From contig LADW01000038.1 of assembly GCA_000961695.1 (NCBI GenBank), positions 1 through 39,090 on the forward strand: DNA of 39,090 bases. Direction: 5' to 3'. Position 1 is the first letter of the stretch; each line of letters starts with the position of its first letter. Below the pieces are notes generated by a model, which saw nothing but the letters and a program-made list of their open reading frames with translations, did not search any database and was not told where the DNA came from. The DNA comes from Hyphomonadaceae bacterium BRH_c29 (GTDB taxonomy: Bacteria; Pseudomonadota; Alphaproteobacteria; Caulobacterales; Hyphomonadaceae). The position numbers were made by a program, and so were the translations under genes. Shown here in pieces: positions 15,978 to 25,070 of the stretch.

Positions 15978-18035
15978 ATGCTGACGGCGCGCCGGCTCTT
16001 TGTTGCCTTCTTCGCGCTGTTCTTCGCGGTGGTCCTGGCGGACCATATCTTTCCCCCGCCCCTTGAAAGGGCGGGGGGATTGTCCGCCCTCGTCACAGAC
16101 CGCGAAGGCAAGCCGCTGCGGGCCTTCGCCACGCCGGACGGGCGCTGGCGCTTTGCCGGGGATCTCGACAAGATCGATCCGGAATTCGTCGACGCGCTGC
16201 TGCGGGTCGAGGACAAACGCTTCTATGACCATCGCGGGACGGACTGGGCAGGCCTCAGCCGGGCGCTGGTGGACTCGGTCATGGCGGGCCGTGTCGTGTC
16301 GGGCGGGTCGACGCTCACGATGCAGACCGCGCGGATGCTGGAACCGCGCCCGCGTAATATGGGCTCCAAACTGGTCGAGATTGCCCGCGCCTGGCAGCTG
16401 GAGCGGCGCCTCTCCAAGGACGAGATCCTGTCGCTCTACCTGTCGCTGACGCCCTATGGCGGCAACCTCGAAGGCGTGCGGGCGGCGAGCTGGAGCTATT
16501 TCGGGCACGAAGCCGACAAGCTCTCGAATGACGAGATCGCGCTGCTGATCGCCCTGCCGCAATCACCTGAAGCCCGCAGACCCGACCGTCACCAGAAGGC
16601 GGCGGAACGCGCCCGCAACTGGGTGTCGGAGAAACTCAATCGCTATGGTGTCTTCACCGAGGGCGATGTCGAGGACGTTGCCACCCTGCCTGTGCCGGGC
16701 CGCCGCCGGGATTTCCCGGACCGGGCCTGGCACGGCACGGCCAAGGCCTTGTCTGAAGGCCCGCGCGAGGATGTGCGCTCCACGCTGGATGGCGCCCTGC
16801 AGGCGGAAGTCGAGCGCATCGCCCTGACACGGGCCGAGGCGGAAGGCGAAGACGTTCAGGTCTCCGTCCTGGTCGTGCATGTGCCGACGCGGGCCGTGCG
16901 GGCGATTGCAGGCTCTGCCTCGCGTGACCGCAAGGGCGGCTGGCTGGACCTGACGGCGCAGGCGCGCTCGCCCGGTTCGACGCTGAAGCCATTCATCTAT
17001 GCCATGGCCTTCGATGATGGCACCGCCGCGCCGGATACGCGCGTGGCAGACCTGCCGACGCGCTTTGCCTCCTACCAGCCGGAAAACTTTGACCGCATGT
17101 TCCGCGGTGATGTCCGCGTGTCGGACGCGTTGCAGCACTCGCTGAACATTCCCGCCGTCGCCATGCTGGACCGGGTCGGGCCGGAGCGGTTTGCCGCGCA
17201 GCTCGCGTCGGTTGGCGCACGGCCGCGCATCTCAGGTGGCGCAGATCATGAAGCCGGTCTTGCCATCGCGCTCGGCGGGGCAGGGCTGACCGCGCGGGAG
17301 CTGGCCATTCTCTATGCCGCGCTGGGAGACGAGGGCGTCGCCAAGCCGCTGGTCTGGCGCGCCGATGAGGAAGCTGGAAACTATGCCGCCAATGGCAAGC
17401 GGCTGGTCAGCGGAGAAAGCGCGGACGAAGTGCTTGAGATTCTGCGCAAGACTCCGACACCGGAGGGCCGCATGCCCGGCTCGCTGACGGCGCACGCGCC
17501 GCAGATCGCGTTCAAGACGGGCACGTCTTACGGCTTCCGCGATGCCTGGGCGGCGGGCGTGTCCGGCCAGCATGTGATTGTTGTCTGGGTTGGCCGGGCG
17601 GACGGGGCGCCGAGACCCGGCAAGACGGGGCATGACACGGCGCTGCCGATCCTGTTCGAAATTGCCGACCGCGCCGCCCAGCACCTGCAGGACGAAGGCG
17701 AAGCCACGATGCGCCTGACCAGCGAGAAGCGTCTGCGCTCGCAAGGGGCGATGAAGGCGCTGCAAAAGACCGGCCCGCCGCAGATCCTGTTCCCGCCCCA
17801 GTCCGCCGAACTCTGGGCTGGGCCGGTCAATGGACGGGACGCGCGGGGCTTCGTTCTGGCTGGCCGGGGTGAGGGAAAGCTCAGCTGGTATATCGATGGA
17901 ATGCCCTGTGACACGGACGATGCCGGCGCGCCGGTCTGGAAGCCGGAACAGGCAGGCTTTTACACGGTCACTGCAGTCGATGCTGCAGGACGCACGAGCC
18001 GCGTGCGCGTCAGGGTGTTGACCGGGCCTGCCTGA
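15978..18035 (+). CDS. pbpC: Penicillin-binding protein 1C
   Basis: A 685-residue bifunctional class A PBP anchored by an N-terminal membrane helix (about 5-22, ARRLFVAFFALFFAVVLA). The GT51 glycosyltransferase domain has RVEDKRFYDHRGTDW with catalytic Glu78 and GGSTLTMQTARML. The transpeptidase domain has S334-T-L-K, S388-L-N and K513-T-G-T-S, so all active-site motifs are intact. The C-terminal ~90 residues form the BiPBP_C-type beta domain typical of PBP1C. I start at ATG 15978, four bases after the A2M stop with AGGA before it. An upstream in-frame start at 15951 would lie inside the A2M gene. It is translationally coupled to, and functionally paired with, the alpha-2-macroglobulin. Confidence 0.95.
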   Translation: MLTARRLFVAFFALFFAVVLADHIFPPPLERAGGLSALVTDREGKPLRAFATPDGRWRFAGDLDKIDPEFVDALLRVEDKRFYDHRGTDWAGLSRALVDSVMAGRVVSGGSTLTMQTARMLEPRPRNMGSKLVEIARAWQLERRLSKDEILSLYLSLTPYGGNLEGVRAASWSYFGHEADKLSNDEIALLIALPQSPEARRPDRHQKAAERARNWVSEKLNRYGVFTEGDVEDVATLPVPGRRRDFPDRAWHGTAKALSEGPREDVRSTLDGALQAEVERIALTRAEAEGEDVQVSVLVVHVPTRAVRAIAGSASRDRKGGWLDLTAQARSPGSTLKPFIYAMAFDDGTAAPDTRVADLPTRFASYQPENFDRMFRGDVRVSDALQHSLNIPAVAMLDRVGPERFAAQLASVGARPRISGGADHEAGLAIALGGAGLTARELAILYAALGDEGVAKPLVWRADEEAGNYAANGKRLVSGESADEVLEILRKTPTPEGRMPGSLTAHAPQIAFKTGTSYGFRDAWAAGVSGQHVIVVWVGRADGAPRPGKTGHDTALPILFEIADRAAQHLQDEGEATMRLTSEKRLRSQGAMKALQKTGPPQILFPPQSAELWAGPVNGRDARGFVLAGRGEGKLSWYIDGMPCDTDDAGAPVWKPEQAGFYTVTAVDAAGRTSRVRVRVLTGPA

Positions 18036-18190
18036 AAACACGGCATTGCCGCATTTGTGCCGCCTTCGGACAACACGCGTGAAACACATTCCCGTTAGCA
18101 CTGACTTTCCGGGGTTCCGAAACGCCGGAGTTTTCCCATATCACGCGGGAAGCCGGATATTCTCCGGAGCGATTATTAGAGTTTGTTCAC

Positions 18191-18841
18191 ATGCGTATCC
18201 GTTCCCCCCAATCCGTCGCCGTCCTGGCTGGCATCGCCGCCACCGCGCTTGCTTTCATTTCCAGCGCAGGCGCGCAGGACCAGGTCTCCAGTCCGGATGC
18301 CAAGCGCCTGTCCAGCGCTGTGTTCGCGGGCGGTTGCTTCTGGTGTGTGGAATCTGACTTCGACAAGTTGGACGGCGTCGTTTCGACGACTTCCGGATAT
18401 ACGGGGGGTACGGTCGACAGGCCGACCTATGAGCAGGTGTCGCACGAGAAGACCGGCCATTACGAAGCCGTCAAAGTCACCTATGATTCCGACAAGGTCA
18501 GCTATGGCGACCTCGTGGATTACTTCTTCCATCATATCGACCCGACCGACGCCGCCGGCCAGTTCTGCGACAAGGGCGAGAGCTATCGCTCCGCCGTGTT
18601 CGTGGCCAATGACGAACAGCGCGAAGTGGCTGAAACGGAAGTAGGCATGATCAATGAGTCCGGTGTGCTGGATGCGCCTGTGGTGACGAAGATCGTCGAT
18701 GCCAGCACGTTCTGGCCCGCCGAGACCTATCACCAGGACTATTACAAGAAGAACCCGCTCAAATACCGCTACTACCGTACGGCCTGTGGCCGGGATGCGC
18801 GGGTGAAGAAAATCTGGGCCGGCGAGTCAACCGGTCACTGA
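18191..18841 (+). CDS. msrA: Peptide-methionine (S)-S-oxide reductase, exported form
   Basis: MsrA reduces S-methionine sulfoxide in oxidised proteins. The 216-residue product has a signal peptide (about 1-28, ending SSAGA) and then the catalytic motif GGCFWCVE with nucleophile Cys49. The rest follows the MsrA core: GYTGGTVDRPTYEQVS, GHYEAVKVTYD, YRSAVFV and FWPAETYHQDYY. The signal implies repair of periplasmic or envelope proteins rather than cytosolic ones. Candidate recycling cysteines are C52, one in AGQFCDKGE and one in RTACGRD. The ATG has no strong ribosome binding site. The 155-base gap upstream shows no clear promoter or terminator by eye. Its 3' end overlaps the convergent GT39 gene by seven bases. 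Confidence 0.95.
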   Translation: MRIRSPQSVAVLAGIAATALAFISSAGAQDQVSSPDAKRLSSAVFAGGCFWCVESDFDKLDGVVSTTSGYTGGTVDRPTYEQVSHEKTGHYEAVKVTYDSDKVSYGDLVDYFFHHIDPTDAAGQFCDKGESYRSAVFVANDEQREVAETEVGMINESGVLDAPVVTKIVDASTFWPAETYHQDYYKKNPLKYRYYRTACGRDARVKKIWAGESTGH

Positions 18842-20556
18842 TCCTTCTTCGCCGGACAGGGCGCCAGCGGGAATTCCGTTTTGCCATCGAACTGCGCTTC
18901 CCAGGCCGCATCGTGGACCTGTGGCTTGTAGCCTGACGCGACATAGAGAACGAAGGTGCGGCTGAGCGGACAGCCATTGCTGCGCTTGCCAAGCGGCACC
19001 GAGATCTCTCCTGCCGGTTCGAATGTCTCGAACTCGCTGCGCAGCATCGGGCGCATACCGGGATGCAGCGAGGCCACCAGCACGCGCTGGTCCAGCGGCG
19101 CCGCCAGCGGCTGGGTTTCGGAAAAGCTTTTCGGCACGCCGTACCGGCGCCAGGAGAGCAGGGGCACCGTCCGGTTGCGGCCATAATAGTCGAGCCCGTG
19201 CCAGACCTCCCGCTCGTCCACCAGCACAGCGGTCGCGCCGACCGACTGGGCATAGCCGAACACGTCCCTGGCCGCCTGATCCCAGCCGCGTGTCCGCTTC
19301 AGTGCATTGTCGAGGCCGAGCGCCGTGGAGGATTGCAGCGGCAGCAGCGAGATGGTCGTAAAGCCGAGCGCCAGGGCCGCGTGCAGGCTGAGGCTGAACC
19401 AGAGCAGGCCCGATGGGCGGTATTTCACCAGCGCGGCGTAAAGAAGTAAGCCTCCGCCGATCACGGCCCCGAGGCCAAGGCGGACCAGGACCGGCAGGTC
19501 CGGTACGAATTGCAGCGCCAGAAAGGTGAACCCGGCCACGGCGAACCAGAGGGTCCGGTTGGCGCGCGCCCGGATCAGCCAGGCGGCCACGAGTATGCTG
19601 GCAGCCGGGTAGGCGGTCGCGGCCCAGTTGGCATTGGCGCGCGACAGGACGGCCTGTCCGAGGATGATGATCAGAACCGGCAGGGTGAAGCAGAGCAGCC
19701 AGCGGTCGCGGCCCATCAGGCCCTCATCCTGAGAGCGGACGACGAACAGGCCGAAGACCAGCGCCAGAAAGCTGACCGGGCCAAATACGCCAATCTGGTC
19801 GATCAGGAAGGTGAGGGCGTTTTCCGGGTTGAACAGGTGGCCGCCGAGATTGGCGTTGTCGACTGTGTGGCTGACAGTCTTGAAGTCATGCGCAGCATTC
19901 CAGGCCATGTGCGGCGCGAACACCGCGCCGGCGACCAGCAAGGCAACAAGTCCGTAGCGCGAGAAGAGCGCCCGGCGGGTGTCCCGGTCGATCAGCAGCG
20001 TCAGCATGATGCCGATCACGAAATAAATCATGGCGTATTTCGACAGGAGACCCGCACCGAGGGCGAGGCCGAGCCCGGTCGCACTGACCCAGCCGCCCGT
20101 GCCGGCCCGCAGGCGCCAGACGGCGTAGAGCGCCGCGCACCAGAAGGGCATCAGAACGCCGTCTGTAGAGATCACAGCAGAAGACAGGATCACCGCCGGC
20201 ATCAGCGCATAGCCGAGCGCCGCTAGCATGCCCGTGCGCCCGTCATACATGTCGCGCCCGAGATGGAAGAGGAGCACCGCCCCCAGCGTATGAAGGAAGG
20301 GCGCCGGCAGGCGCACAGCCCATTCCGAATTGCCCAGAACCGAAGTCACCGCATGGATCAGCCAGGCGATCATGGGCGGCTTGGAATAGTAGCCCCAGTC
20401 GAGCGTTTCACCCCAGCGCCAGTATTGCGCTTCGTCGGCGTAAAGATTGAGTGGGGACACAGCCAGAAGCAGAATCCGCAAGGCCAGGAGAATCGCCAGC
20501 GCCAGAAAAGTGATGCGCTTCCAGTCCGTCGCTGATTCGGCGGGAGGGTGGGTCAT
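18835..20556 (-). CDS. GT39-family membrane glycosyltransferase (ArnT/PMT-like)
   Basis: A 573-residue polytopic inner-membrane protein with about 10-12 hydrophobic helices, followed by a soluble periplasmic C-terminal region of about 130 residues. The first periplasmic loop has the PMT_2 signature LYADEAQYWRWGETLDWGY, whose acidic residues serve catalysis in this C-type fold, then KPPMIAWLI. Members use polyprenyl-phosphate sugars as donors and modify lipid A, LPS or proteins on the periplasmic face. ATG 20556 follows AGGAA. No partner gene for donor synthesis is visible here. The final residues overlap msrA, so the two mRNAs are complementary over seven bases. Acceptor and sugar are unknown. 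Confidence 0.9.
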   Translation of the reverse strand: MTHPPAESATDWKRITFLALAILLALRILLLAVSPLNLYADEAQYWRWGETLDWGYYSKPPMIAWLIHAVTSVLGNSEWAVRLPAPFLHTLGAVLLFHLGRDMYDGRTGMLAALGYALMPAVILSSAVISTDGVLMPFWCAALYAVWRLRAGTGGWVSATGLGLALGAGLLSKYAMIYFVIGIMLTLLIDRDTRRALFSRYGLVALLVAGAVFAPHMAWNAAHDFKTVSHTVDNANLGGHLFNPENALTFLIDQIGVFGPVSFLALVFGLFVVRSQDEGLMGRDRWLLCFTLPVLIIILGQAVLSRANANWAATAYPAASILVAAWLIRARANRTLWFAVAGFTFLALQFVPDLPVLVRLGLGAVIGGGLLLYAALVKYRPSGLLWFSLSLHAALALGFTTISLLPLQSSTALGLDNALKRTRGWDQAARDVFGYAQSVGATAVLVDEREVWHGLDYYGRNRTVPLLSWRRYGVPKSFSETQPLAAPLDQRVLVASLHPGMRPMLRSEFETFEPAGEISVPLGKRSNGCPLSRTFVLYVASGYKPQVHDAAWEAQFDGKTEFPLAPCPAKKDQ

Positions 20557-20745
20557 TTCCTAAAAGCCTTTCGGGAACTGATCCAGTTTATGCGACGCCA
20601 TTCGGACAGAATATACCCCAAAATGCACGTTTTGCGGTGAGGCGTTTCTTACGACCGTGTCATTTTTGCATCGCAACATAAGCATCGTCAGGAATCCCGG
20701 GCGGATGTGTTTAACCTTCAAGATCCTGTCTTTAATCTGTCATCT

Positions 20746-20765
20746 GGAGGCGCTATGCGACCTCC
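20746..20765 (+). other. Leader hairpin holding a ribosome binding site
   Basis: GGAGG at 20746-20750 pairs with CCTCC at 20761-20765, and CGC at 20751-20753 with GCG at 20757-20759, leaving one bulged A and a TAT turn. The 5' arm is the ribosome binding site of the ATG at 20755, which itself lies in the turn and 3' arm. It is visible in the sequence. Its effect on expression is inference. Confidence 0.35.
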
Positions 20766-20838
20766 AAACCGGACGGCGTGCAAGGGCGCGGAGCCGGGAC
20801 TCTCTCGGACAGGGGAATATCATGATCAACTGGAATAA
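20755..20838 (+). CDS. Upstream ORF overlapping the start of the Oar-like receptor
   Basis: GGAGG at 20746-20750, four bases before the ATG at 20755, opens a 27-codon frame (MRPPNRTACKGAEPG...) that ends at TAA 20836-20838. It runs 17 bases past the ATG of the receptor gene at 20822, in a different frame. No family is recognisable. Its value, if translated, would be regulatory: coupling or competing with receptor translation. It may be a chance frame, although its ribosome binding site is stronger than that of many real genes here. The rest of 20557-20821 holds no other gene and I see no confident promoter. Confidence 0.3.
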   Translation: MRPPNRTACKGAEPGLSRTGEYHDQLE

Positions 20839-23800
20839 ATTCGCTCGCGGAGCCGCTGTATCGGCCATCGCGATTACGGCAGCAGGCATCGCTTCGGCAC
20901 AGGTTACGACCTCGTCGATCCGCGGTACGGTCACCGATGAAGCTGGCGTCGCCGTTTCTGGTGCCACCGTCACCATCCTTCACGAGCCGACTGGCTCGGT
21001 TTCGGTCGCAACCACCAACGCTGCCGGCCAATTCGCCGGTCAGAGCCTGCGTGTCGGCGGCCCATACAGCGTCACCATCACCGGTGAAGGCTTCATCCCG
21101 GCCCGCGCCGAAGGCGTTTACGCCAACCTCGGCGAGTCGACCGACCTCAACCTGACGGTCGCCCGTTCGGACGACGACACTGCCCGCATGGAAACGGTTG
21201 TCATCACCGGTTCCGCAATGCAGGTCGCCCAGGTCGCCACCGGCCCGTCCTCGACCTACAACCTCGCGACGCTGGAAAATGCTCCGGCAATGAACCGCGA
21301 CATCAAGGACATCGTTCGCCTCGACCCGCGCGTCTATGTCGACGAAGCCTTCAACGACTCGATCAACTGCGCCGGTGCCAACCCGCGCTACAACTCGCTG
21401 ACCGTCGACGGTGTTCGCCTGAACGATAACTTCGGCCTGAACTCCAACGGTTACCCGACCGAGCGCATCCCGTTCTCCTACGACGCCATCGAGCAGGTGT
21501 CGGTTGAACTCGCTCCATTCGACGTCAACTACGGTTCGTTCACCGCTTGTAACATCAACGCTGTGACGAAAACCGGCTCGAACGAATTCCACGGCGGCCT
21601 GTTCTTTGACTACACCGACGACTCGCTGACCGGCGACGAAACCGATGGCGTCAAGCGCGACCTGGGCAGCTTCGAAGAGAAGCGTTACGGCATCAATGTC
21701 GGCGGCCCGATCATCAAGGACAAACTGTTCTTCTTCGGTGCCTACGAAAAGTTCGAAGGCGCAAACATCTTCGGCAAGACACCAGAAGACAACGGCATTT
21801 CGAGCGCTCTGTACCAAAGCATCATCGATATCGCCGTGAACCAGTATGGTTATGTCGCCGGTGGCCTTCCGACCTCGCTCGCCGTTGAAGACGAAAAGTT
21901 CTTCGGCAAGCTGGACTGGAACATCAACGACACGAACCGCGCTGAATTCACCTACACTTACAATGACGGCTTCAACTTTTCGGGTTCGGACTATTCTTCG
22001 ACCCAGCTTCCGGACGGTAATCACTATTACGAGCGCGGCGCGAAACTGGAAAACTACACCGGTGCGCTGTACTCCGACTGGACGCCGAACTTCTCGACCG
22101 AGCTGCGCGCATCCTACGTCAACCTCGACAACCGTCAGATCCCTGTGTCCGGCCTTGACGGCTGGGGTGAGGTTCAGATCCGTCTGAACAATGACCTGCG
22201 TTCCGGTAACTCCACCATCTACCTCGGTGCCGACGACAGCCGTCACTCCAACAAGCTCTCCTATGAGCTCTGGAACTATAAAGCTGCCGCCAACTACACG
22301 ATGGGCGATCATCGTTTCACCGGTGGTGTCGAGCGTGAAGAATTTTCCGTGTTCAACCTCTTCGTCCAGCAGTCGCTGGGTGAGTGGCGCTTTGATCTGC
22401 GCAGCAACCCGAATGCCTTCGCAGACGGTGATTTCAGCTACTTCCAGTACACGAACGCTGCCGGCACGAACGATGTGAACGATGCCGCTGCTAAGTTCTC
22501 CTACGAGATCAATACGATCTACCTGCAGGACCAGTGGCAGGTCAGCGACAAGCTGGATGTCACCATGGGTCTTCGCTACGACTACTACACGTCGAGCGAC
22601 AAGCCGGCCTATAACGCCAGCTTCGCAGCTGACTATGGCTTCGGCAACGACTCCAACATGGATGGCCGTGATCTGATTCAGCCCCGCTTTGGCTTTAACT
22701 ACGCCCTTATGGACAACGTGAAGCTGCACGGTGGTGCTGGCCTGTTCTCAGGCGGCAACCCGAACGTCTGGCTTTCGAACAACTATTCGAACAATGGCGT
22801 GACGCTGAACGATTACTTTGCTCCGTCAGGCTCGAACCTGGCCGACTTCACCTACTCCGATACCGGCCTGCCGTTCTTTGACGTTCCGGATGAGGCAATC
22901 TCGGACATCGCAACGGCCACTGGCCGCGGTGGCGTGAACGCCCTCGACCCGAACTTCAAGATTCCGTCGGAATGGAAGTTTGCCTTCGGTGCTGTCGCTG
23001 ATGTGGACACCGGCCTTCCGGTGCTCGGCAACGACCTGCGTGTCATGGCCGATATCCTCTACGCGAAGACGAATGAAGCCGCTCAGGTGGTTCCGCTCAG
23101 CTACGTGCAAACCGGTACGGCTCCGGACGGTCGCCCGATCTATGGTGGTTCCACCAGCGACTTCCTGCTGACCAATGCGAACGAAAAGGGCAGCTCCCTG
23201 GTTCTCTCGCTTGGCTTGTCGCAGCAGTATGACAACGGCATCGATTGGGCCCTTGGTTACGCCTACACGGACGCCAAAGACCTCAATCCGATGACGTCTT
23301 CGGTCGCCTTCTCGAACTTTGCGAACTACAACACGTCGGACCCGGTCAATCCGAGCCTCGGCACGTCGGACTATGAAGTGGCCCACCGCTTCACGCTGCA
23401 GTTCAACTACGAGAAAGAGTACATCAACGATCTTGCAACGCGGGTTTCGCTGTTCGGCACCGCCAACGAAGGTGCGCCTTACAGCTACACCTTCTCGCGG
23501 AACAGCACTTTCGAAAGCCCGAACAGCTCGAGCCGCCAACTGGCCTACATCCCGACCGGCATTGCTGATCCGCTCATCTCTTCGGCTTCCGATCCGGACG
23601 CCGTGGCAGCACTGGTCGCGTTCATCAACAGCAACGATCAACTTCGCAACGCTCGCGGCAGCATCTTTACCCGTAACGATGCAGCGGACGATTGGTGGAC
23701 GAAGTTCGACCTCAAGCTGACCCAGGAACTGCCGGGCCTCCGCGCTCAGGACCGTACCGAAGCCTGGATCACGATCGAGAACGTCGGCAACCTGCTGAAC

Positions 23801-23977
23801 CCGGAATGGGGTGTCCTGCGTGAGCACGGCTTCCCGGGCAACGCTGAGCTGTACACGGCCACCATCTCGAACGGCCAATACGTGATTTCGGACTTCAACC
23901 GCGATGCCGACCAAGACTCCATCGTGGTCAGCCCGTCGCTGTGGCAGGTCCACTTCGGCATCAAGTACAAGTTCTAA
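20822..23977 (+). CDS. Oar-like TonB-dependent outer-membrane receptor
   Basis: A 1051-residue outer-membrane protein. The signal peptide (about 1-29, FARGAAVSAIAITAAGIASA) is followed by a carboxypeptidase-regulatory-like beta domain (about 32-115, SIRGTVTDEAGVAVSGATVT). Next come a TonB-box-like segment (METVVITGS), a plug domain (about 130-250, with GANPRYNSLTVDGVRLNDNF and INAVTKTGSNEFHGG) and a long beta-barrel ending in VHFGIKYKF, whose terminal Phe fits BAM recognition. This is the Oar/OmpA-related TonB-receptor architecture implicated in uptake of large substrates or protein secretion. ATG 20822 has AGGGGA upstream. The longer frame from 20657 is rejected because it would bury the signal peptide. 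C-rich, strongly biased codon use suggests high expression. Confidence 0.93.
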   Translation: MINWNKFARGAAVSAIAITAAGIASAQVTTSSIRGTVTDEAGVAVSGATVTILHEPTGSVSVATTNAAGQFAGQSLRVGGPYSVTITGEGFIPARAEGVYANLGESTDLNLTVARSDDDTARMETVVITGSAMQVAQVATGPSSTYNLATLENAPAMNRDIKDIVRLDPRVYVDEAFNDSINCAGANPRYNSLTVDGVRLNDNFGLNSNGYPTERIPFSYDAIEQVSVELAPFDVNYGSFTACNINAVTKTGSNEFHGGLFFDYTDDSLTGDETDGVKRDLGSFEEKRYGINVGGPIIKDKLFFFGAYEKFEGANIFGKTPEDNGISSALYQSIIDIAVNQYGYVAGGLPTSLAVEDEKFFGKLDWNINDTNRAEFTYTYNDGFNFSGSDYSSTQLPDGNHYYERGAKLENYTGALYSDWTPNFSTELRASYVNLDNRQIPVSGLDGWGEVQIRLNNDLRSGNSTIYLGADDSRHSNKLSYELWNYKAAANYTMGDHRFTGGVEREEFSVFNLFVQQSLGEWRFDLRSNPNAFADGDFSYFQYTNAAGTNDVNDAAAKFSYEINTIYLQDQWQVSDKLDVTMGLRYDYYTSSDKPAYNASFAADYGFGNDSNMDGRDLIQPRFGFNYALMDNVKLHGGAGLFSGGNPNVWLSNNYSNNGVTLNDYFAPSGSNLADFTYSDTGLPFFDVPDEAISDIATATGRGGVNALDPNFKIPSEWKFAFGAVADVDTGLPVLGNDLRVMADILYAKTNEAAQVVPLSYVQTGTAPDGRPIYGGSTSDFLLTNANEKGSSLVLSLGLSQQYDNGIDWALGYAYTDAKDLNPMTSSVAFSNFANYNTSDPVNPSLGTSDYEVAHRFTLQFNYEKEYINDLATRVSLFGTANEGAPYSYTFSRNSTFESPNSSSRQLAYIPTGIADPLISSASDPDAVAALVAFINSNDQLRNARGSIFTRNDAADDWWTKFDLKLTQELPGLRAQDRTEAWITIENVGNLLNPEWGVLREHGFPGNAELYTATISNGQYVISDFNRDADQDSIVVSPSLWQVHFGIKYKF

Positions 23978-24006
23978 GCCTTCAGGCCAGAACGAACATA
24001 ATCGGG

Positions 24007-24041
24007 AAGGGCGGCTCCATGCGGGGCCGCCCTTTTCCTTT
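24007..24041 (+). terminator. Intrinsic terminator after the receptor gene
   Basis: AAGGGCGGC at 24007-24015 pairs perfectly with GCCGCCCTT at 24026-24034 around a 10-base loop, followed by a T-rich tail to 24041. It separates the receptor gene from aguA. The start of aguA lies only 16 bases beyond, so either aguA has a promoter overlapping this element or it depends on read-through. Confidence 0.85.
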
Positions 24042-24056
24042 GCAACCAGCTGTGGC

Positions 24057-25052
24057 ATGGCGCGTTTCATGCCTGACATGAAACCCTACCTCCCGCCTGA
24101 ATGGGCACCGCAGGCCGCCCTCTGGTGCGGCTGGCCGCATCTGGTCGACGAGTGGGGCGGAAGCCTCGAAGGCCCGCGCGCGCACGTGACCGGCTTCATC
24201 CGGGCCGCTGCCGGGTTCGTGCCCGTAAAGGTCGCGGCCGGCTCTGCCGAGGCGCTGGCCTCAGCCACTGCCGCCGTGGGCGACGTGGCCGATGTGGTCG
24301 AAGTGCCTGCTGGCGATATCTGGCTGCGCGATACCGGCCCCATCGTGACCGGGCAGGGACCTGCCCGCGTGGCGCAGGCCTTCCGCTTCAATGGCTGGGG
24401 CGGGAAATACCTGATGCCCGGCGACACCGAGACCGCCAACGCCATCGCGGCGGAGGAAAGCCTTGCCGCCGAACAGCACAAGCTGGTGCTTGAGGGTGGC
24501 GCCATCGATGCGGATGGCGAAGGCCGACTGCTGACGACGCGCCAGTGCCTGCTCAATCCGAACCGCAACCCTGACCTGACTGCTGCTGAGATCGAGGCCC
24601 GCATCTGCTCGGCGCTCGGCATTGACGAGATGATCTGGCTGGGCGACGGCCTGCTGAACGACCACACCGACGGCCATGTCGACAATATCGCGCGCTTTAT
24701 CGGGCCGGGCCATGCGCTCTGCCAGATGCCGTCAGGTGAGGATGACCCCAACAAGGCTGTCCTGCTGGACATTGAGGCGACGCTGAGAGACGCAGGGTTA
24801 CAAGTGACGACCATTCCGTCCCCCGGCCTGATACGGGGCGGAGACGTTGAGCCTATCCCGGCGAGCCATATGAACTTCACCATCACCAATGGCGCCGTCC
24901 TGGTGCCCGTCTACGAAGAACACTACAGCTTGGTGGCGCTGGCCGAGATGCGTGTCTTGTTTCCGGGGCGCAAGATCGTCGGCCTTCCGGCTGGACATAT
25001 CCTCGGCGGTGGGGGCAGTTTCCACTGCATGACCCGCGAAATCCCCGCCTGA
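24057..25052 (+). CDS. aguA: Agmatine deiminase
   Basis: A cytoplasmic guanidino-group hydrolase (PF04371) converting agmatine to N-carbamoylputrescine and ammonia. The 331-residue product shows MPDMKPYLPPEWAPQ at the start, WLRDTGPIV, FNGWGGKY, LEGGAIDADGEG, NDHTDGHVDN and the C-terminal GGGGSFHCMTRE with nucleophile Cys324. These give the expected Asp/His/Cys active site. Three in-frame ATGs (24057, 24069, 24078) precede the conserved sequence and none has a good ribosome binding site, so the start is uncertain by up to seven residues. The aguB gene follows after 18 bases on the same strand, giving the complete two-step route to putrescine. It is slightly shorter than many AguA proteins (about 350-370). 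Confidence 0.94.
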   Translation: MARFMPDMKPYLPPEWAPQAALWCGWPHLVDEWGGSLEGPRAHVTGFIRAAAGFVPVKVAAGSAEALASATAAVGDVADVVEVPAGDIWLRDTGPIVTGQGPARVAQAFRFNGWGGKYLMPGDTETANAIAAEESLAAEQHKLVLEGGAIDADGEGRLLTTRQCLLNPNRNPDLTAAEIEARICSALGIDEMIWLGDGLLNDHTDGHVDNIARFIGPGHALCQMPSGEDDPNKAVLLDIEATLRDAGLQVTTIPSPGLIRGGDVEPIPASHMNFTITNGAVLVPVYEEHYSLVALAEMRVLFPGRKIVGLPAGHILGGGGSFHCMTREIPA

Positions 25053-25070
25053 CCTGAAGGAGGAGGCCCG

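Noticed and set aside
14288..16216. 642-residue minus-strand open frame opposite the alpha-2-macroglobulin and pbpC genes
   Set aside because: It is antisense to two well-supported genes with intact motifs, has low-complexity His/Arg/Gly-rich content, and no family signature. Such frames are common in high-GC DNA.
18036..18190. Promoter or stress-sigma site upstream of msrA
   Set aside because: No convincing -35/-10 or GGAAC-type element was found by eye.
20657..20821. 55-residue N-terminal extension of the receptor
   Set aside because: It would bury the signal peptide and has no ribosome binding site.
20753..22729. 658-residue minus-strand open frame opposite the Oar-like receptor
   Set aside because: Composed of Val/Gly/Arg repeats mirroring the receptor's codon bias, with no domain. 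The plus-strand gene has a signal peptide, plug and barrel.
22826..24079. 417-residue minus-strand open frame at the receptor 3' end
   Set aside because: Antisense shadow of the barrel. It reads through the terminator and has no recognisable domain.
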